DNA of 64,000 nucleotides, taken from NCBI RefSeq assembly GCF_002419965.1, contig NZ_DIHC01000053.1, forward strand, positions 1 to 64,000, in the 5' to 3' direction. Within the stretch, counting starts at the first letter, position 1. Each line of letters opens with the position of its first letter. This document shows positions 44,477-53,447 of this stretch, piece by piece. The notes under the pieces were generated by a model, which was given only the letters and a program-made list of their open reading frames with translations, did not search any database and was not told where the DNA came from. The translations under genes were made by a program, and so were the position numbers. Source of the stretch: Pseudomonas sp. UBA5706 (lineage in GTDB: Bacteria; Pseudomonadota; Gammaproteobacteria; Pseudomonadales; Pseudomonadaceae).

Positions 44477-45141
44477 TGGACTTCTCTGGCGTCATTCCGG
44501 CCATTCCGGGCCTGTGGAACGGCATGCTCATGACCTTGCAACTGATGGTCATGGGCGTGGTAGGCGGCATTATCCTCGGTACGCTTCTGGCGCTGATGCG
44601 GCTGTCGTCGAGCAAGTGGATGTCACGCCTCGCCGGCGCCTACGTCAACTACTTCCGCTCGATTCCGCTGCTGCTGGTCATCACCTGGTTCTACCTGGCA
44701 GTGCCGTTCGTACTGCGCTGGATCACAGGGCAAGACACTCCGATCGGAGCGTTCACGTCGTGCGTCGTGGCATTCATGATGTTCGAAGCGGCGTACTTCT
44801 GCGAAATCGTGCGTGCCGGAGTGCAATCGATCTCCCGCGGCCAGATGGGTGCTGCGCAAGCGCTGGGCATGACCTACGGGCAGATGATGCGCCTGATTAT
44901 CCTGCCGCAGGCATTCCGCAAGATGACCCCGCTGCTGCTGCAGCAGAGCATCATCCTGTTCCAGGACACCTCGCTGGTCTACACGGTCGGTCTGGTCGAC
45001 TTCCTTAATTCGGCCCGCTCCAGTGGCGACATCATTGGCCGCTCCAATGAATTCCTGATCGTCGCCGGTCTGGTGTACTTCACGATCAGCTTCGCCGCTT
45101 CGCGTCTGGTCAAGCTCATGCAAAAAAGGTTAGCCGTATGA
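44476..45141 (+). CDS. aatM: Glutamate/aspartate ABC transporter permease
   Basis: 221-residue GltK-type permease with the EAA loop MGAAQALGMTYGQMMRLIILPQ and about five membrane helices. Overlaps its neighbours on both sides (TAATG upstream, ATGA downstream), so it is part of a tightly coupled operon. Pairs with AatQ in the inner membrane. Confidence 0.92.
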   Translation: MDFSGVIPAIPGLWNGMLMTLQLMVMGVVGGIILGTLLALMRLSSSKWMSRLAGAYVNYFRSIPLLLVITWFYLAVPFVLRWITGQDTPIGAFTSCVVAFMMFEAAYFCEIVRAGVQSISRGQMGAAQALGMTYGQMMRLIILPQAFRKMTPLLLQQSIILFQDTSLVYTVGLVDFLNSARSSGDIIGRSNEFLIVAGLVYFTISFAASRLVKLMQKRLAV

Positions 45142-45872
45142 TTTCCATCAAAAATATCAACAAGTGGTATGGGGACTTCCAGGTGCTGACCGATTGCAGC
45201 ACCGAGGTCAAGAAAGGCGAAGTGATCGTGGTGTGCGGGCCGTCCGGTTCCGGCAAGTCGACCTTGATCAAATGCGTTAACGCCCTGGAGCCATTCCAGA
45301 AAGGCGACATCGTGGTCGATGGCACCTCGATCGCCGATCCAAAAACCAACCTGCCCAAATTGCGCTCCCGGGTGGGCATGGTGTTCCAGCATTTCGAGCT
45401 GTTTCCGCACCTGACCATCACCGAGAACCTGACCATCGCGCAAATCAAGGTACTGGGTCGCAGCAAGGAAGAGGCCACCCAAAAAGGTCTGCAACTGCTA
45501 GAGCGCGTAGGGCTTTCGGCCCATGCGCACAAGCACCCCGGTCAGCTTTCCGGCGGGCAGCAGCAGCGTGTGGCGATTGCCCGCGCGCTGGCGATGGACC
45601 CGGTGGTGATGCTGTTCGACGAACCGACCTCGGCCCTGGACCCTGAGATGGTCAACGAAGTGCTTGATGTGATGGTGCAACTGGCCCACGAAGGCATGAC
45701 CATGATGTGCGTGACCCACGAGATGGGCTTTGCTCGCAAAGTGGCTGATCGGGTGATCTTCATGGACAAGGGCCAGATCATCGAAGACTGCGTCAAGGAA
45801 GAGTTTTTCGGCGACGTCAGCGCACGTTCCGAGCGTGCCCAGCACTTCCTCAACAAAATCCTGCAGCACTAA
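45138..45872 (+). CDS. aatP: Glutamate/aspartate ABC transporter ATP-binding protein
   Basis: 244-residue ABC ATPase. Walker A is GPSGSGKST, signature LSGGQQQR, Walker B into DEPTSALDPE, H-loop in VTHEMGF. Last of the transporter genes; followed after 90 bases by aauS. A hairpin (ACCGGCC 45903-45909 with GGCCGGT 45942-45948) lies in that gap. Confidence 0.93.
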   Translation: MISIKNINKWYGDFQVLTDCSTEVKKGEVIVVCGPSGSGKSTLIKCVNALEPFQKGDIVVDGTSIADPKTNLPKLRSRVGMVFQHFELFPHLTITENLTIAQIKVLGRSKEEATQKGLQLLERVGLSAHAHKHPGQLSGGQQQRVAIARALAMDPVVMLFDEPTSALDPEMVNEVLDVMVQLAHEGMTMMCVTHEMGFARKVADRVIFMDKGQIIEDCVKEEFFGDVSARSERAQHFLNKILQH

Positions 45873-45962
45873 TTGATTTAGCCTCACGAGGGCGAAAAAC
45901 CCACCGGCCGTTCGTGTTCGCGATCAATGACACGAGCGGCTGGCCGGTCCAGGATGACTGTG

Positions 45963-47840
45963 ATGAAATGCGATCCACCTCTTAGCGCGCCGCCATCACT
46001 TGCCGTGAAACCCCGCCTGATCCGCCATCTGTTTCTGCCGCCGCTGGTCATCCTGCTGATGATCGCGCTGGGCTATGTCACTTATCTTTACAGTGAAAAC
46101 CACGGCATCAAGGCCCTCAGCGAAAATGGCGAGCGACAGCTGGAGCTGCATGCCCGTACCGTCGAAAGCGAAATCAACAAGTACAACTACTTGCCCAGCG
46201 TACTGGAGCTCGAATCCAACGTCTCCGAGTTGCTCAATGACCCATCGCCTGAACTGCGCGGCAAGGTCAACGACTACCTCGAAGGCCTTAATCGCCGTAG
46301 CCGCAGTCGCGCGATCTACGTGCTCGACACCACAGGTCGCGTGCTGGCGACCAGCAACTGGCGCGACGCCGACAGTTATCTGGGTGAAGACCTGTCCTTC
46401 CGCGCCTATTACCAGGACGCGATCCGCGGCCTGCCGGGCCGTTTCTACGGCATCGGCAGCACCACCGGCGAGCCAGGCTATTACCTGGCCCATGGGCTTG
46501 AAGAAAAAGGCAAGATCATCGGCGTCGCCGTGATCAAGGTCCGCCTGGAAGCCCTCGAAGAACGCTGGCAACGAGCGCGCCTGGAAGCCTTCGTCAGTGA
46601 CGAAAACGGCATCATCATTTTGTCCAGCGATCCGGCACGACGCTTGAAATCTGTGCGCCCGCTGACGCCGCAAATCAAGGAACGCCTGGCCCGCAGCCTG
46701 CAATATTACTGGTGGCCGCTGAACGAACTAGTGCCCCTGGAGCGCGAGTCGATTGGCGAGGGTGTGGAAAAACTGACCTTTCCGGCCAACAGCAGCGTCG
46801 ACCATGAACACACCGTGGTCAGTTACCTGGCGCAGAGCCGCAACCTGGCCGACACGCCGTGGCACCTGACCCTGCTAACGCCGCTGGAAGATTTGCGCCG
46901 CGAAGCCGCCAATCAGGGCATGCTGGTGGCGGTGGCCTGTGCGCTGGCAATGTTCCTGTTGATCGCCTGGAACGAGCGACGCAAGGTGATTTCTACACGT
47001 CTGGCGGCGCGCGAAGCGCTGGAGACAGCCAACAACGAACTGGAACGGCGGATTGCCGAACGCACGACCGACCTGCGCGCCAGCAATGAACGCCTGAAGG
47101 GACAGATTCGCGATCGACGCCAGGCCGAAGAAACACTGCGTCAGGCCCAGGACGAACTGGTTCAGGCCGGCAAGCTTGCAGCCATCGGGCAGATGTCGAC
47201 CAGCATCGCCCACGAGCTCAACCAGCCGCTGGCGGCGCTGCGCACGCTCTCCGGCAATACCGTGCGCTTCATAGAGCGGGGCGCGCTGGACACGGCGAGT
47301 GCCAACCTGCGGACCATCAACGATCTGGTGGACCGCATGGGCCGTATCACCGCCAGCCTGCGTGCATTTGCCCGGCGCGGTGAAGACAAAGGCCAGGCAT
47401 CGCTGACCAAGGCCGTTGAAGCGGCGCTGCAGCTGCTGGCCGCGCGTGTTGAGAGCAGCGCGCTGGATCTGCATCAGGCGTTCGATGATGTCGAGTTGGC
47501 GATCGATCAAACGCGACTGGAGCAGATTCTGGTCAACCTGATCGGCAATGCGCTAGACGCGATGCAAGCACAACCGCTGCCGGTGCTCTGGCTGCAAGGT
47601 GAGGTGTTCGAGGGCCGTTACCGGCTGCGAGTGCGCGACAACGGCCACGGCATCAACGCCGAAGCACGCAAGCATCTGTTCGAGCCGTTCTTCACTACCA
47701 AGCCCGGTGAACAAGGGCTCGGCCTTGGCCTGACGTTGTCCGCGAGCCTGGCCGCAGCGGCCGGTGGCAGCCTCAATGCAGAAGACCCGGCCGAAGGCGG
47801 CACGATATTCGTGCTGGTTTTGCCCTTGGCGGTCGCATGA
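45963..47840 (+). CDS. aauS: Sensor histidine kinase for acidic amino acid uptake
   Basis: 625-residue DctB-like kinase. Membrane helix at about 20-43, a periplasmic Cache-type sensor (about 45-315), a second helix near 320-340, a coiled coil, then HisKA with phospho-acceptor H417 in SIAHELNQPL. The HATPase domain follows with the N-box LVNLIGNALDAM and G-boxes DNGHGI and GLGLGL. ATG at 45963 is chosen because AGGA lies nine bases before it. Position after aatJQMP and before aauR matches the known aat-aau loci. Confidence 0.93.
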   Translation: MKCDPPLSAPPSLAVKPRLIRHLFLPPLVILLMIALGYVTYLYSENHGIKALSENGERQLELHARTVESEINKYNYLPSVLELESNVSELLNDPSPELRGKVNDYLEGLNRRSRSRAIYVLDTTGRVLATSNWRDADSYLGEDLSFRAYYQDAIRGLPGRFYGIGSTTGEPGYYLAHGLEEKGKIIGVAVIKVRLEALEERWQRARLEAFVSDENGIIILSSDPARRLKSVRPLTPQIKERLARSLQYYWWPLNELVPLERESIGEGVEKLTFPANSSVDHEHTVVSYLAQSRNLADTPWHLTLLTPLEDLRREAANQGMLVAVACALAMFLLIAWNERRKVISTRLAAREALETANNELERRIAERTTDLRASNERLKGQIRDRRQAEETLRQAQDELVQAGKLAAIGQMSTSIAHELNQPLAALRTLSGNTVRFIERGALDTASANLRTINDLVDRMGRITASLRAFARRGEDKGQASLTKAVEAALQLLAARVESSALDLHQAFDDVELAIDQTRLEQILVNLIGNALDAMQAQPLPVLWLQGEVFEGRYRLRVRDNGHGINAEARKHLFEPFFTTKPGEQGLGLGLTLSASLAAAAGGSLNAEDPAEGGTIFVLVLPLAVA

Positions 47841-48095
47841 ACGACTTCAAGCTGCCAGTTCAGTTGCCTTTGTTCCCGCCTCTGGCCGAAAGCCATGGGA
47901 GTCCAGCTTGCTGACGCTCTGCCGGGAACCGGCAGTAAAACCGCACCATCTCGCCGGCCCGGGCACATCCCATGCGCATATTCGCGGGCGCTTGGCATCA
48001 GATCCTCGGCAAGCTGAACGCCCACGCTCTCAGGGCAGAAGCGATACCGCCATGCAAAACGTATTACTGAAACAACGTTCGATGAGGAGTTTCGA
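47841..48095. other. 255-base gap between aauS and aauR
   Basis: The two genes of such systems usually abut. Here a 25-codon frame starts at the aauS stop (ATGA, 47837; MNDFKLPVQLPLFPPLAESH...), and a 15-codon frame (48051-48098, MQNVLLKQRSMRSFE) ends overlapping the aauR start. Neither is recognisable as a protein. A GGAACCGGCAG string at 47925-47935 recurs at 58730-58740. Confidence 0.5.
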
Positions 48096-49421
48096 ATGAA
48101 CACTGAGCTGACCGTCCTCATCGTCGAAGATGACCCTCATGTTTTGCTGGGCTGCCAGCAAGCGCTGGCGCTGGAGGACATTCACAGTCAAGGCGTGGGC
48201 AGTGCCGAGGAGGCACTGGCGAAGGTGGGCGACAACTTTGCCGGGATCGTTATCAGCGATATCCGTCTGCCGGGCATCGACGGGCTGGAATTGCTCAAGC
48301 GCTTGAAAGAGCGCGACCGCACCCTGCCGGTGGTGCTGATCACCGGCCACGGTGATGTGTCCATGGCGGTCGGGGCCATGCGCGATGGCGCTTACGACTT
48401 CATGGAAAAGCCCTTCTCTCCCGAGCGCCTGGTGGAGGTCGCCCGTCGAGCGCTGGAGCAACGCGGGCTGGCGCGGGAAGTCTGGTCGCTGCGTCGACAA
48501 CTGGCCGAGCGTGATTCACTGGAAGGCAAGATCATCGGTCGCTCGGCGGCCATGCAGAACCTGCGCGCCCTGATCGCCAATGTCGCCGACACCTCCGCCA
48601 ACGTGCTGATCGAAGGCGAAACTGGCACCGGCAAGGAGCTGGTTGCCCGCTGCCTGCACGACTTCAGCCGCCGCCATGCCAATCAATTCGTCGCGTTGAA
48701 CTGCGGCGGGCTGCCGGAAAACCTGTTCGAAAGCGAGATCTTCGGTCACGAAGCCAATGCCTTCACAGGGGCCGGCAAGCGCCGCATCGGCAAAATCGAG
48801 CACGCTCACAACGGCACGCTGTTCCTCGATGAAGTGGAAAGCATGCCGATCAGCCTGCAGATCAAACTGCTGCGGGTGTTGCAGGAACGCACTCTGGAGC
48901 GACTGGGTTCCAACCAGAGTGTGGCGGTGGACTGCCGGGTGATCGCGGCCACCAAGTCCGACCTCAGCCAACTGAGCAAGGCGAACCAGTTCCGCAGCGA
49001 CCTGTATTACCGCCTCAATGTCGTGACGCTGGAGCTGCCACCGTTGCGCGAACGTCGCGAAGACATCCTGCAACTGTTCGAGCACTTCCTGCAGCTGTCG
49101 TCGCTGCGTTTCGATCGCGAACCGCCGCAACTGGACTCGCACACCCTGTCATCGCTGATGAGCCACGACTGGCCGGGCAACGTTCGCGAACTGCGCAACG
49201 TCGCCGAGCGTTACGCGCTGGGCCTGCCTGCGTTCAAGAAATCCGGCACCACCGTCAGCGCTCAGAGCCTGGGGTTTTCGGAGGCGGTGGAAGCATTCGA
49301 GAAAAACCTGCTCAGCGAAGCCCTGCAACGCAGTGGCGGCAACCTGAGCCAGGCCAGCCAGGAGCTGGGCATGGCCAAGACCACACTGTTCGACAAGGTC
49401 AAGAAGTACGGGCTGGGCTGA
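48096..49421 (+). CDS. aauR: Sigma-54-dependent response regulator of acidic amino acid uptake
   Basis: 441-residue DctD/NtrC-type activator. Receiver domain has phospho-acceptor D55 in ISDIRLPG. AAA+ domain has GETGTGKE and the sigma-54 contact loop, read here as NAFTGA rather than GAFTGA, and Walker B LFLDEVESMP. Fis-type HTH (GGNLSQASQELGMAKTTLFDKVKKYG) ends the protein. GAGGAG before the ATG is a good ribosome site. Expected to act at the sites before aatJ. Confidence 0.93.
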   Translation: MNTELTVLIVEDDPHVLLGCQQALALEDIHSQGVGSAEEALAKVGDNFAGIVISDIRLPGIDGLELLKRLKERDRTLPVVLITGHGDVSMAVGAMRDGAYDFMEKPFSPERLVEVARRALEQRGLAREVWSLRRQLAERDSLEGKIIGRSAAMQNLRALIANVADTSANVLIEGETGTGKELVARCLHDFSRRHANQFVALNCGGLPENLFESEIFGHEANAFTGAGKRRIGKIEHAHNGTLFLDEVESMPISLQIKLLRVLQERTLERLGSNQSVAVDCRVIAATKSDLSQLSKANQFRSDLYYRLNVVTLELPPLRERREDILQLFEHFLQLSSLRFDREPPQLDSHTLSSLMSHDWPGNVRELRNVAERYALGLPAFKKSGTTVSAQSLGFSEAVEAFEKNLLSEALQRSGGNLSQASQELGMAKTTLFDKVKKYGLG

Positions 49422-49864
49422 CCTGCTTCTGCGCCCAACCGGACTGGGTGTACTTCGCCCCGAAACGCCACTGTGGCACATGAGCCTGCCGAACGCTGGA
49501 GCCAAGGCGACATCGCCCGCAACGCCCGGACCAATGCGGCGTTGATCGCACTGTTCGAGGCATTGTTTCCAGGACCCTGACCGTTGTGCTGTTGACTGCG
49601 TTGTCGATCCCGCTCGACGTCATCGCCGCACTGCACGAAACCAATGGCGTTCAGGTCGCCGCCGCGCAATTGATCGGCATCTCCGAGCGCAGCTTGTGGT
49701 ACCGGCTGAAGAAGCTGGAAATTCATGTGGACAAGATTGTGCGCTGAGCAAGACCAATGCTTACGTTGCCAAAGGCGTCGAATCCCACACGCCGTCGCGT
49801 TTGATTCCGGGCAGGCCGTGGCACCTGGCGCGCCAGGCTACCCACCTTGACAGGCAATAGTCGC
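49422..49864. other. Region after aauR with gene remnants
   Basis: 443 bases with no intact gene. A C-terminal fragment of a sigma-54 activator lies at about 49580-49747. Upstream of it, another frame reads WSQGDIARNARTNAALIALF (about 49499-49579) before a stop; I do not recognise it. The last 115 bases show nothing. Confidence 0.6.
49580..49747 (+). pseudogene. C-terminal remnant of a second sigma-54-dependent regulator
   Basis: The frame ending in TGA at 49745-49747 reads VIAALHETNGVQVAAAQLIG then ISERSLWYRLKKL, the Fis-type helix-turn-helix that ends NtrC-family activators. No ATG, AAA+ or receiver part is left upstream, and the frame is closed by stops before the helix-turn-helix. It differs from the AauR C-terminus, so it is not a simple tail duplication. 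Confidence 0.7.
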
Positions 49865-50797
49865 TCAGGCACCTCTCCCGGTCTTTAGCAACTCATCCAC
49901 TTCATCGGTCTTCGGCGCCGTTGCAGGCCCCCACCGGGTGACGGCGATGGCTGCCGCCGCGTTGGCCCGCAATGCGGCCTGTTGCGCCGAAAGCCCCGCC
50001 GCCAACCCGGCCAGCAGCACACCCGCATGGGCGTCGCCCGCGCCATTGGTATCGATTGCCACGACCGGAAAACCCCGAACATGCTGCGTGTCGCTGCCCT
50101 GCCTGATCCAGCAGCCCTGCGGCCCGTCCCGCACGACGATCAAGGTGTCACTGCGCATCCATTGCGCCAGACGGTCCAGCGCATCGGTAACGGCCTCACA
50201 ACCGGTGAAGCGCAACGCCTCTTCGCAGTTGCTGGTCCACAGTGTGATCAGCGGCAGCACCGCCTGCATCTCGGCCCCGTCCGGTGAATTCACCAGTGGC
50301 CCCGGATCGAACACCACGCCCACCCCGTTGGGCAGATCGCCCAGCCACGCCAGCAGCGTCGACACCTTATGCACGTGCAGCAGGCTGTAGCCACTGACGA
50401 ACACATAGTCCCCAGGCTGCACGGTGACACACTGCAAGTCCGCGCGAGACAACCCGCCCTCGGCGCCGACGTAGGAGATGAACGAACGTTCAGCGGACGG
50501 TTCGATCAGCGCTACGGACACGCCCGTGTCTTGATCATCCGAGGCGGGCATGGCGGTCTCGATGCCTTCGTTCGCCATCGCCTGGCGGGCCAGGTCGCCA
50601 AAGCGACCCTTGCCGTGACGGCCCAGATAAACCGTCTGCATACCATTGCGACAGGCAGCGGCCATCACATTGAAACCACCGCCGGTCTCGAACTTCGCCG
50701 AGCGGGCAAGCACATCACCGCCCGAACGCGGCAAGGCATCAAGGCCCATGACCAGGTCAACCACGACCTGGCCGGTGTACAGCAATCTAGCGGGCAT
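49865..50797 (-). CDS. PfkB-family carbohydrate/nucleoside kinase
   Basis: 310-residue ribokinase-like enzyme. The GGGFNVMAAACRNG N-terminal PfkB signature and the C-terminal DTNGAGDAHAGVLLAG signature with the catalytic aspartate are both present. The ATG at 50797 gives MPARLLYTGQVVVDL and overlaps the permease stop by 11 bases. Last gene of the gntR-ADPRH-permease-kinase set; the likely substrate is a sugar or nucleoside released by the upstream hydrolase. The E. coli counterpart in arrangement is YegV. Confidence 0.88.
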   Translation of the reverse strand: MPARLLYTGQVVVDLVMGLDALPRSGGDVLARSAKFETGGGFNVMAAACRNGMQTVYLGRHGKGRFGDLARQAMANEGIETAMPASDDQDTGVSVALIEPSAERSFISYVGAEGGLSRADLQCVTVQPGDYVFVSGYSLLHVHKVSTLLAWLGDLPNGVGVVFDPGPLVNSPDGAEMQAVLPLITLWTSNCEEALRFTGCEAVTDALDRLAQWMRSDTLIVVRDGPQGCWIRQGSDTQHVRGFPVVAIDTNGAGDAHAGVLLAGLAAGLSAQQAALRANAAAAIAVTRWGPATAPKTDEVDELLKTGRGA

Positions 50798-52256
50798 GAG
50801 CGGCCTCTTCAGTGACGACACGGCGGTCGCGGGAGCCTCCGAGAATGGCATACAGGCCGCCTGCGACCACGAAGGTCACGATCCAGCCCAAGCCGTTATG
50901 GCCGAACCAGGAGTCGGAAAGAAAGCCTTTAAACACCACGTTTTCCGGCGTGGTCGCGACCGTAGTGAAACTGAATCCCAGCACGATGGCCAAGGCCCAG
51001 GCGCCCAGCGCGCGCCATTCCACGCCGCTGCTGTACCAGTAGGCACTGCGTGGCGAAACGTCCATCAGGTCCCTGGCGGAGTAAACGTGGCGATGAATCA
51101 GGTCGACGACGAAGATGCCCACCCACGCGGTAATCGGCACGGCCAGCATCGAAATGAACGTGATGAACGGACCGTAGAAACTGTCGGCGATCAACATGAA
51201 GTAAATCGAACCGGCGAAGATCGCCACGATGTCGACGATCACCGCGTGCACGCGTTTGATTTTCAGGCCCAGAGTCAGGGTCGTCAGGCCCGCCGAGTAC
51301 ACCGACAGGTTGTTCGACAGTAAAAGGCCGCCGAAGGCGGTGATCAGATACGGTACGGCCATCCAGGTCGGCAGCAGTTCGCGAATGGCAATGATCGGGT
51401 CGGTAGCCGAAGCCAGATGATCGTTGCCCACCGACAGCAGACCGCCGAGGGTGATCAGCAGCACCAGCGGGATACCCGCACCGAATGCTGCCGAAGTCAC
51501 GAGCGCTGCAGCCCTGACGCTGCGGTGCTGATAGCGCGACATGTCGGCGCCTGCGTTGGCCCAACCAATCCCGGTGCCTGCCGCCATGGTACCCACGCCG
51601 ATGATCATCGCGCTCACCGGCGCTGGCGCGGCATTGAACACGGCACTCCAATCGATGTGGGCAATCAGGAAACCGCCAACCACGATGTTCAGTGCGCCGA
51701 AGATATAGGTCGCCCATTTCTGGATGACCAGCAGGGTCGCGTGGCCCAAGCCCGAAACACTCAGCGTCATCAGCACGAAAATGGCGATGAACACCAGCGT
51801 CAGCCCCGGCGCGCTTTTGGCTTCGACCGGGGTGCCGAACAGGATCGAGCATAATGACAGCAACACGAACGCAGCGGTCGTGGTGTTGACCGTTTCCCAG
51901 CCCAGGCGCGACATCAGCGAGACGACGGTCGGACCGATGTTTCCGCGTACGCCGAAAATGGCGCGAGAGAGTGTCAGACTCGGCGCGCGACCACGGCGCC
52001 CGGCAATGGAAATCACGCCTACCACAGCAAAGGAACCCGCTGCTCCGAGAATCGCCACGATAATGGCCTGCCCGATGGACAGCCCGCGGAAGGCCACCAG
52101 CGTGGCGCCAAGGGGAAGCCCCAGAATGCTGATATTGGCCGCGAACCAGACCCAGAACAGTTGCAGCGGATGGCCGTTGCACTCGTTTTCCGGAACCGGC
52201 TCGATGCCGCGTGTTTCAAGTTGCCCTGCGCCTTGAGTGGCGTTGGATGACGTCAT
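50787..52256 (-). CDS. Purine-cytosine permease-like transporter (NCS1 family)
   Basis: 489-residue polytopic membrane protein with about 12 helices. It shows the NCS1 pattern: N-terminal WVWFAANISILGLPLGATLVAF, then GRAPSLTLSRAIFG. AGGAG lies about nine bases before the ATG at 52256. NCS1 proteins import nucleobases, nucleosides, hydantoins or thiamine with protons or sodium. Here it occupies the place that YegT (a nucleoside MFS porter) has in E. coli yegTUVW. Confidence 0.9.
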   Translation of the reverse strand: MTSSNATQGAGQLETRGIEPVPENECNGHPLQLFWVWFAANISILGLPLGATLVAFRGLSIGQAIIVAILGAAGSFAVVGVISIAGRRGRAPSLTLSRAIFGVRGNIGPTVVSLMSRLGWETVNTTTAAFVLLSLCSILFGTPVEAKSAPGLTLVFIAIFVLMTLSVSGLGHATLLVIQKWATYIFGALNIVVGGFLIAHIDWSAVFNAAPAPVSAMIIGVGTMAAGTGIGWANAGADMSRYQHRSVRAAALVTSAAFGAGIPLVLLITLGGLLSVGNDHLASATDPIIAIRELLPTWMAVPYLITAFGGLLLSNNLSVYSAGLTTLTLGLKIKRVHAVIVDIVAIFAGSIYFMLIADSFYGPFITFISMLAVPITAWVGIFVVDLIHRHVYSARDLMDVSPRSAYWYSSGVEWRALGAWALAIVLGFSFTTVATTPENVVFKGFLSDSWFGHNGLGWIVTFVVAGGLYAILGGSRDRRVVTEEAAHAR

Positions 52257-52430
52257 GTAAATGCTCCTGTTGCCGTTTGTTCTGGTTGTGGGCAGTACGC
52301 AAAGCAAGTGACGTCCGTGTCGGATGGGGTTCTTTCGATTTACCGAGCGAACGAACCCCCGATCGCCACTTTGTATCAAGGCGATGAGTGGATCTCTTTA
52401 TTCGATTTGGCACAGCACTGCCAGCGTCAA

Positions 52431-53447
52431 TCAGACCGCGCGCAAAGACAGCAATTGCTCGACCAGCGAGCAAAGCCGCAGGCCATTGACGGTCTTGATC
52501 TGTTCGATCAATGCGACCGGCCAGGCTGACATGCCTTGAGAGGCACCCAGCATCGCGCCGAGAATGGCCGCGATGGTGTCCGTATCGCCGCCAAGACTGG
52601 CCGCCATGCACAGCGCGTCGAAAGCCGGCAATTGGCCGCAAGCGACCTGATGCGCCAGCGCGAATGCGGCAATGACCGACTCCTGGGACGCCACCGACGT
52701 ACCGATAACGTCATAGATCAAGTCGGGTAACTGTTCATTGCTGACCCCGGCGCAAAGCTTCTTCGCCCAGAGGATCCGCGCCGAAATTCTCGCGCCTGCT
52801 ATCCAGTGGCCATGGCGCTCGGCATGCACAGCGATACGGGCGCCGATGTCCAGTGCCTCGCCAAGGCTGATGCCGTTGATCCCTGCCGAGACCACCGCGG
52901 CAACGGCTGCCGCGCTGGAAATGCCCAGTGTGGTGTTGTGTGTGACCTGGCAGGCCTGCATGACGGCCTCGATGAACGACTGCTGGTTAGACACGTCGGC
53001 CGCGATCCCCACCGGGGCAATGCGCATGGCCGCGCCATTGGTGGTGCCATAGCGCCCCGCTTCTTCAGGACTGTGGCCTGCCAGAATCATTTCAATCGCG
53101 CGCTTTGTCGACGGGCCAAGCAAATCCTGCGAACCCTTGGCCTGCATGACCGCTTCCCAGTCGATCAGGCTCTGCGCCAACTCCGAAGGCTGGATCAGCC
53201 CCGCTCCAGCGACCAGCAATTCAGCGACCAGCACGGCCTGCTCGGTGTCATCGGTGATCGATCCGGCGGGCATGCCCGGCGCAATCGGCTGGTCAGCATC
53301 GGCGGCGGTCAGTGTCGTGATTCGCCCAAATTGCTGCTTGATGCGTTCGCGACTGAGCGATTGCGTGGGCATACCCAACGCATCGCCCAAGGCCAGGCCA
53401 TAGAAAGCGGCCAAGGCGCGGTCGCGGATGTCGATCGGTGCAGTCAT
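52431..53447 (-). CDS. ADP-ribosylglycohydrolase family protein
   Basis: 338 residues with the dinuclear magnesium sites of the DraG/ARH fold: GDALGMP, GSITDDTEQA and GGDTDTIAAILGAMLGA. The ATG at 53447 overlaps the gntR stop (ATGA), so the two are translated together. Family members cleave ADP-ribose bonds or other N-glycosides. Together with a permease and PfkB kinase it suggests breakdown of an imported N-glycoside (nucleoside-like) compound rather than protein de-ADP-ribosylation. Equivalent by context to E. coli YegU. Confidence 0.9.
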   Translation of the reverse strand: MTAPIDIRDRALAAFYGLALGDALGMPTQSLSRERIKQQFGRITTLTAADADQPIAPGMPAGSITDDTEQAVLVAELLVAGAGLIQPSELAQSLIDWEAVMQAKGSQDLLGPSTKRAIEMILAGHSPEEAGRYGTTNGAAMRIAPVGIAADVSNQQSFIEAVMQACQVTHNTTLGISSAAAVAAVVSAGINGISLGEALDIGARIAVHAERHGHWIAGARISARILWAKKLCAGVSNEQLPDLIYDVIGTSVASQESVIAAFALAHQVACGQLPAFDALCMAASLGGDTDTIAAILGAMLGASQGMSAWPVALIEQIKTVNGLRLCSLVEQLLSLRAV

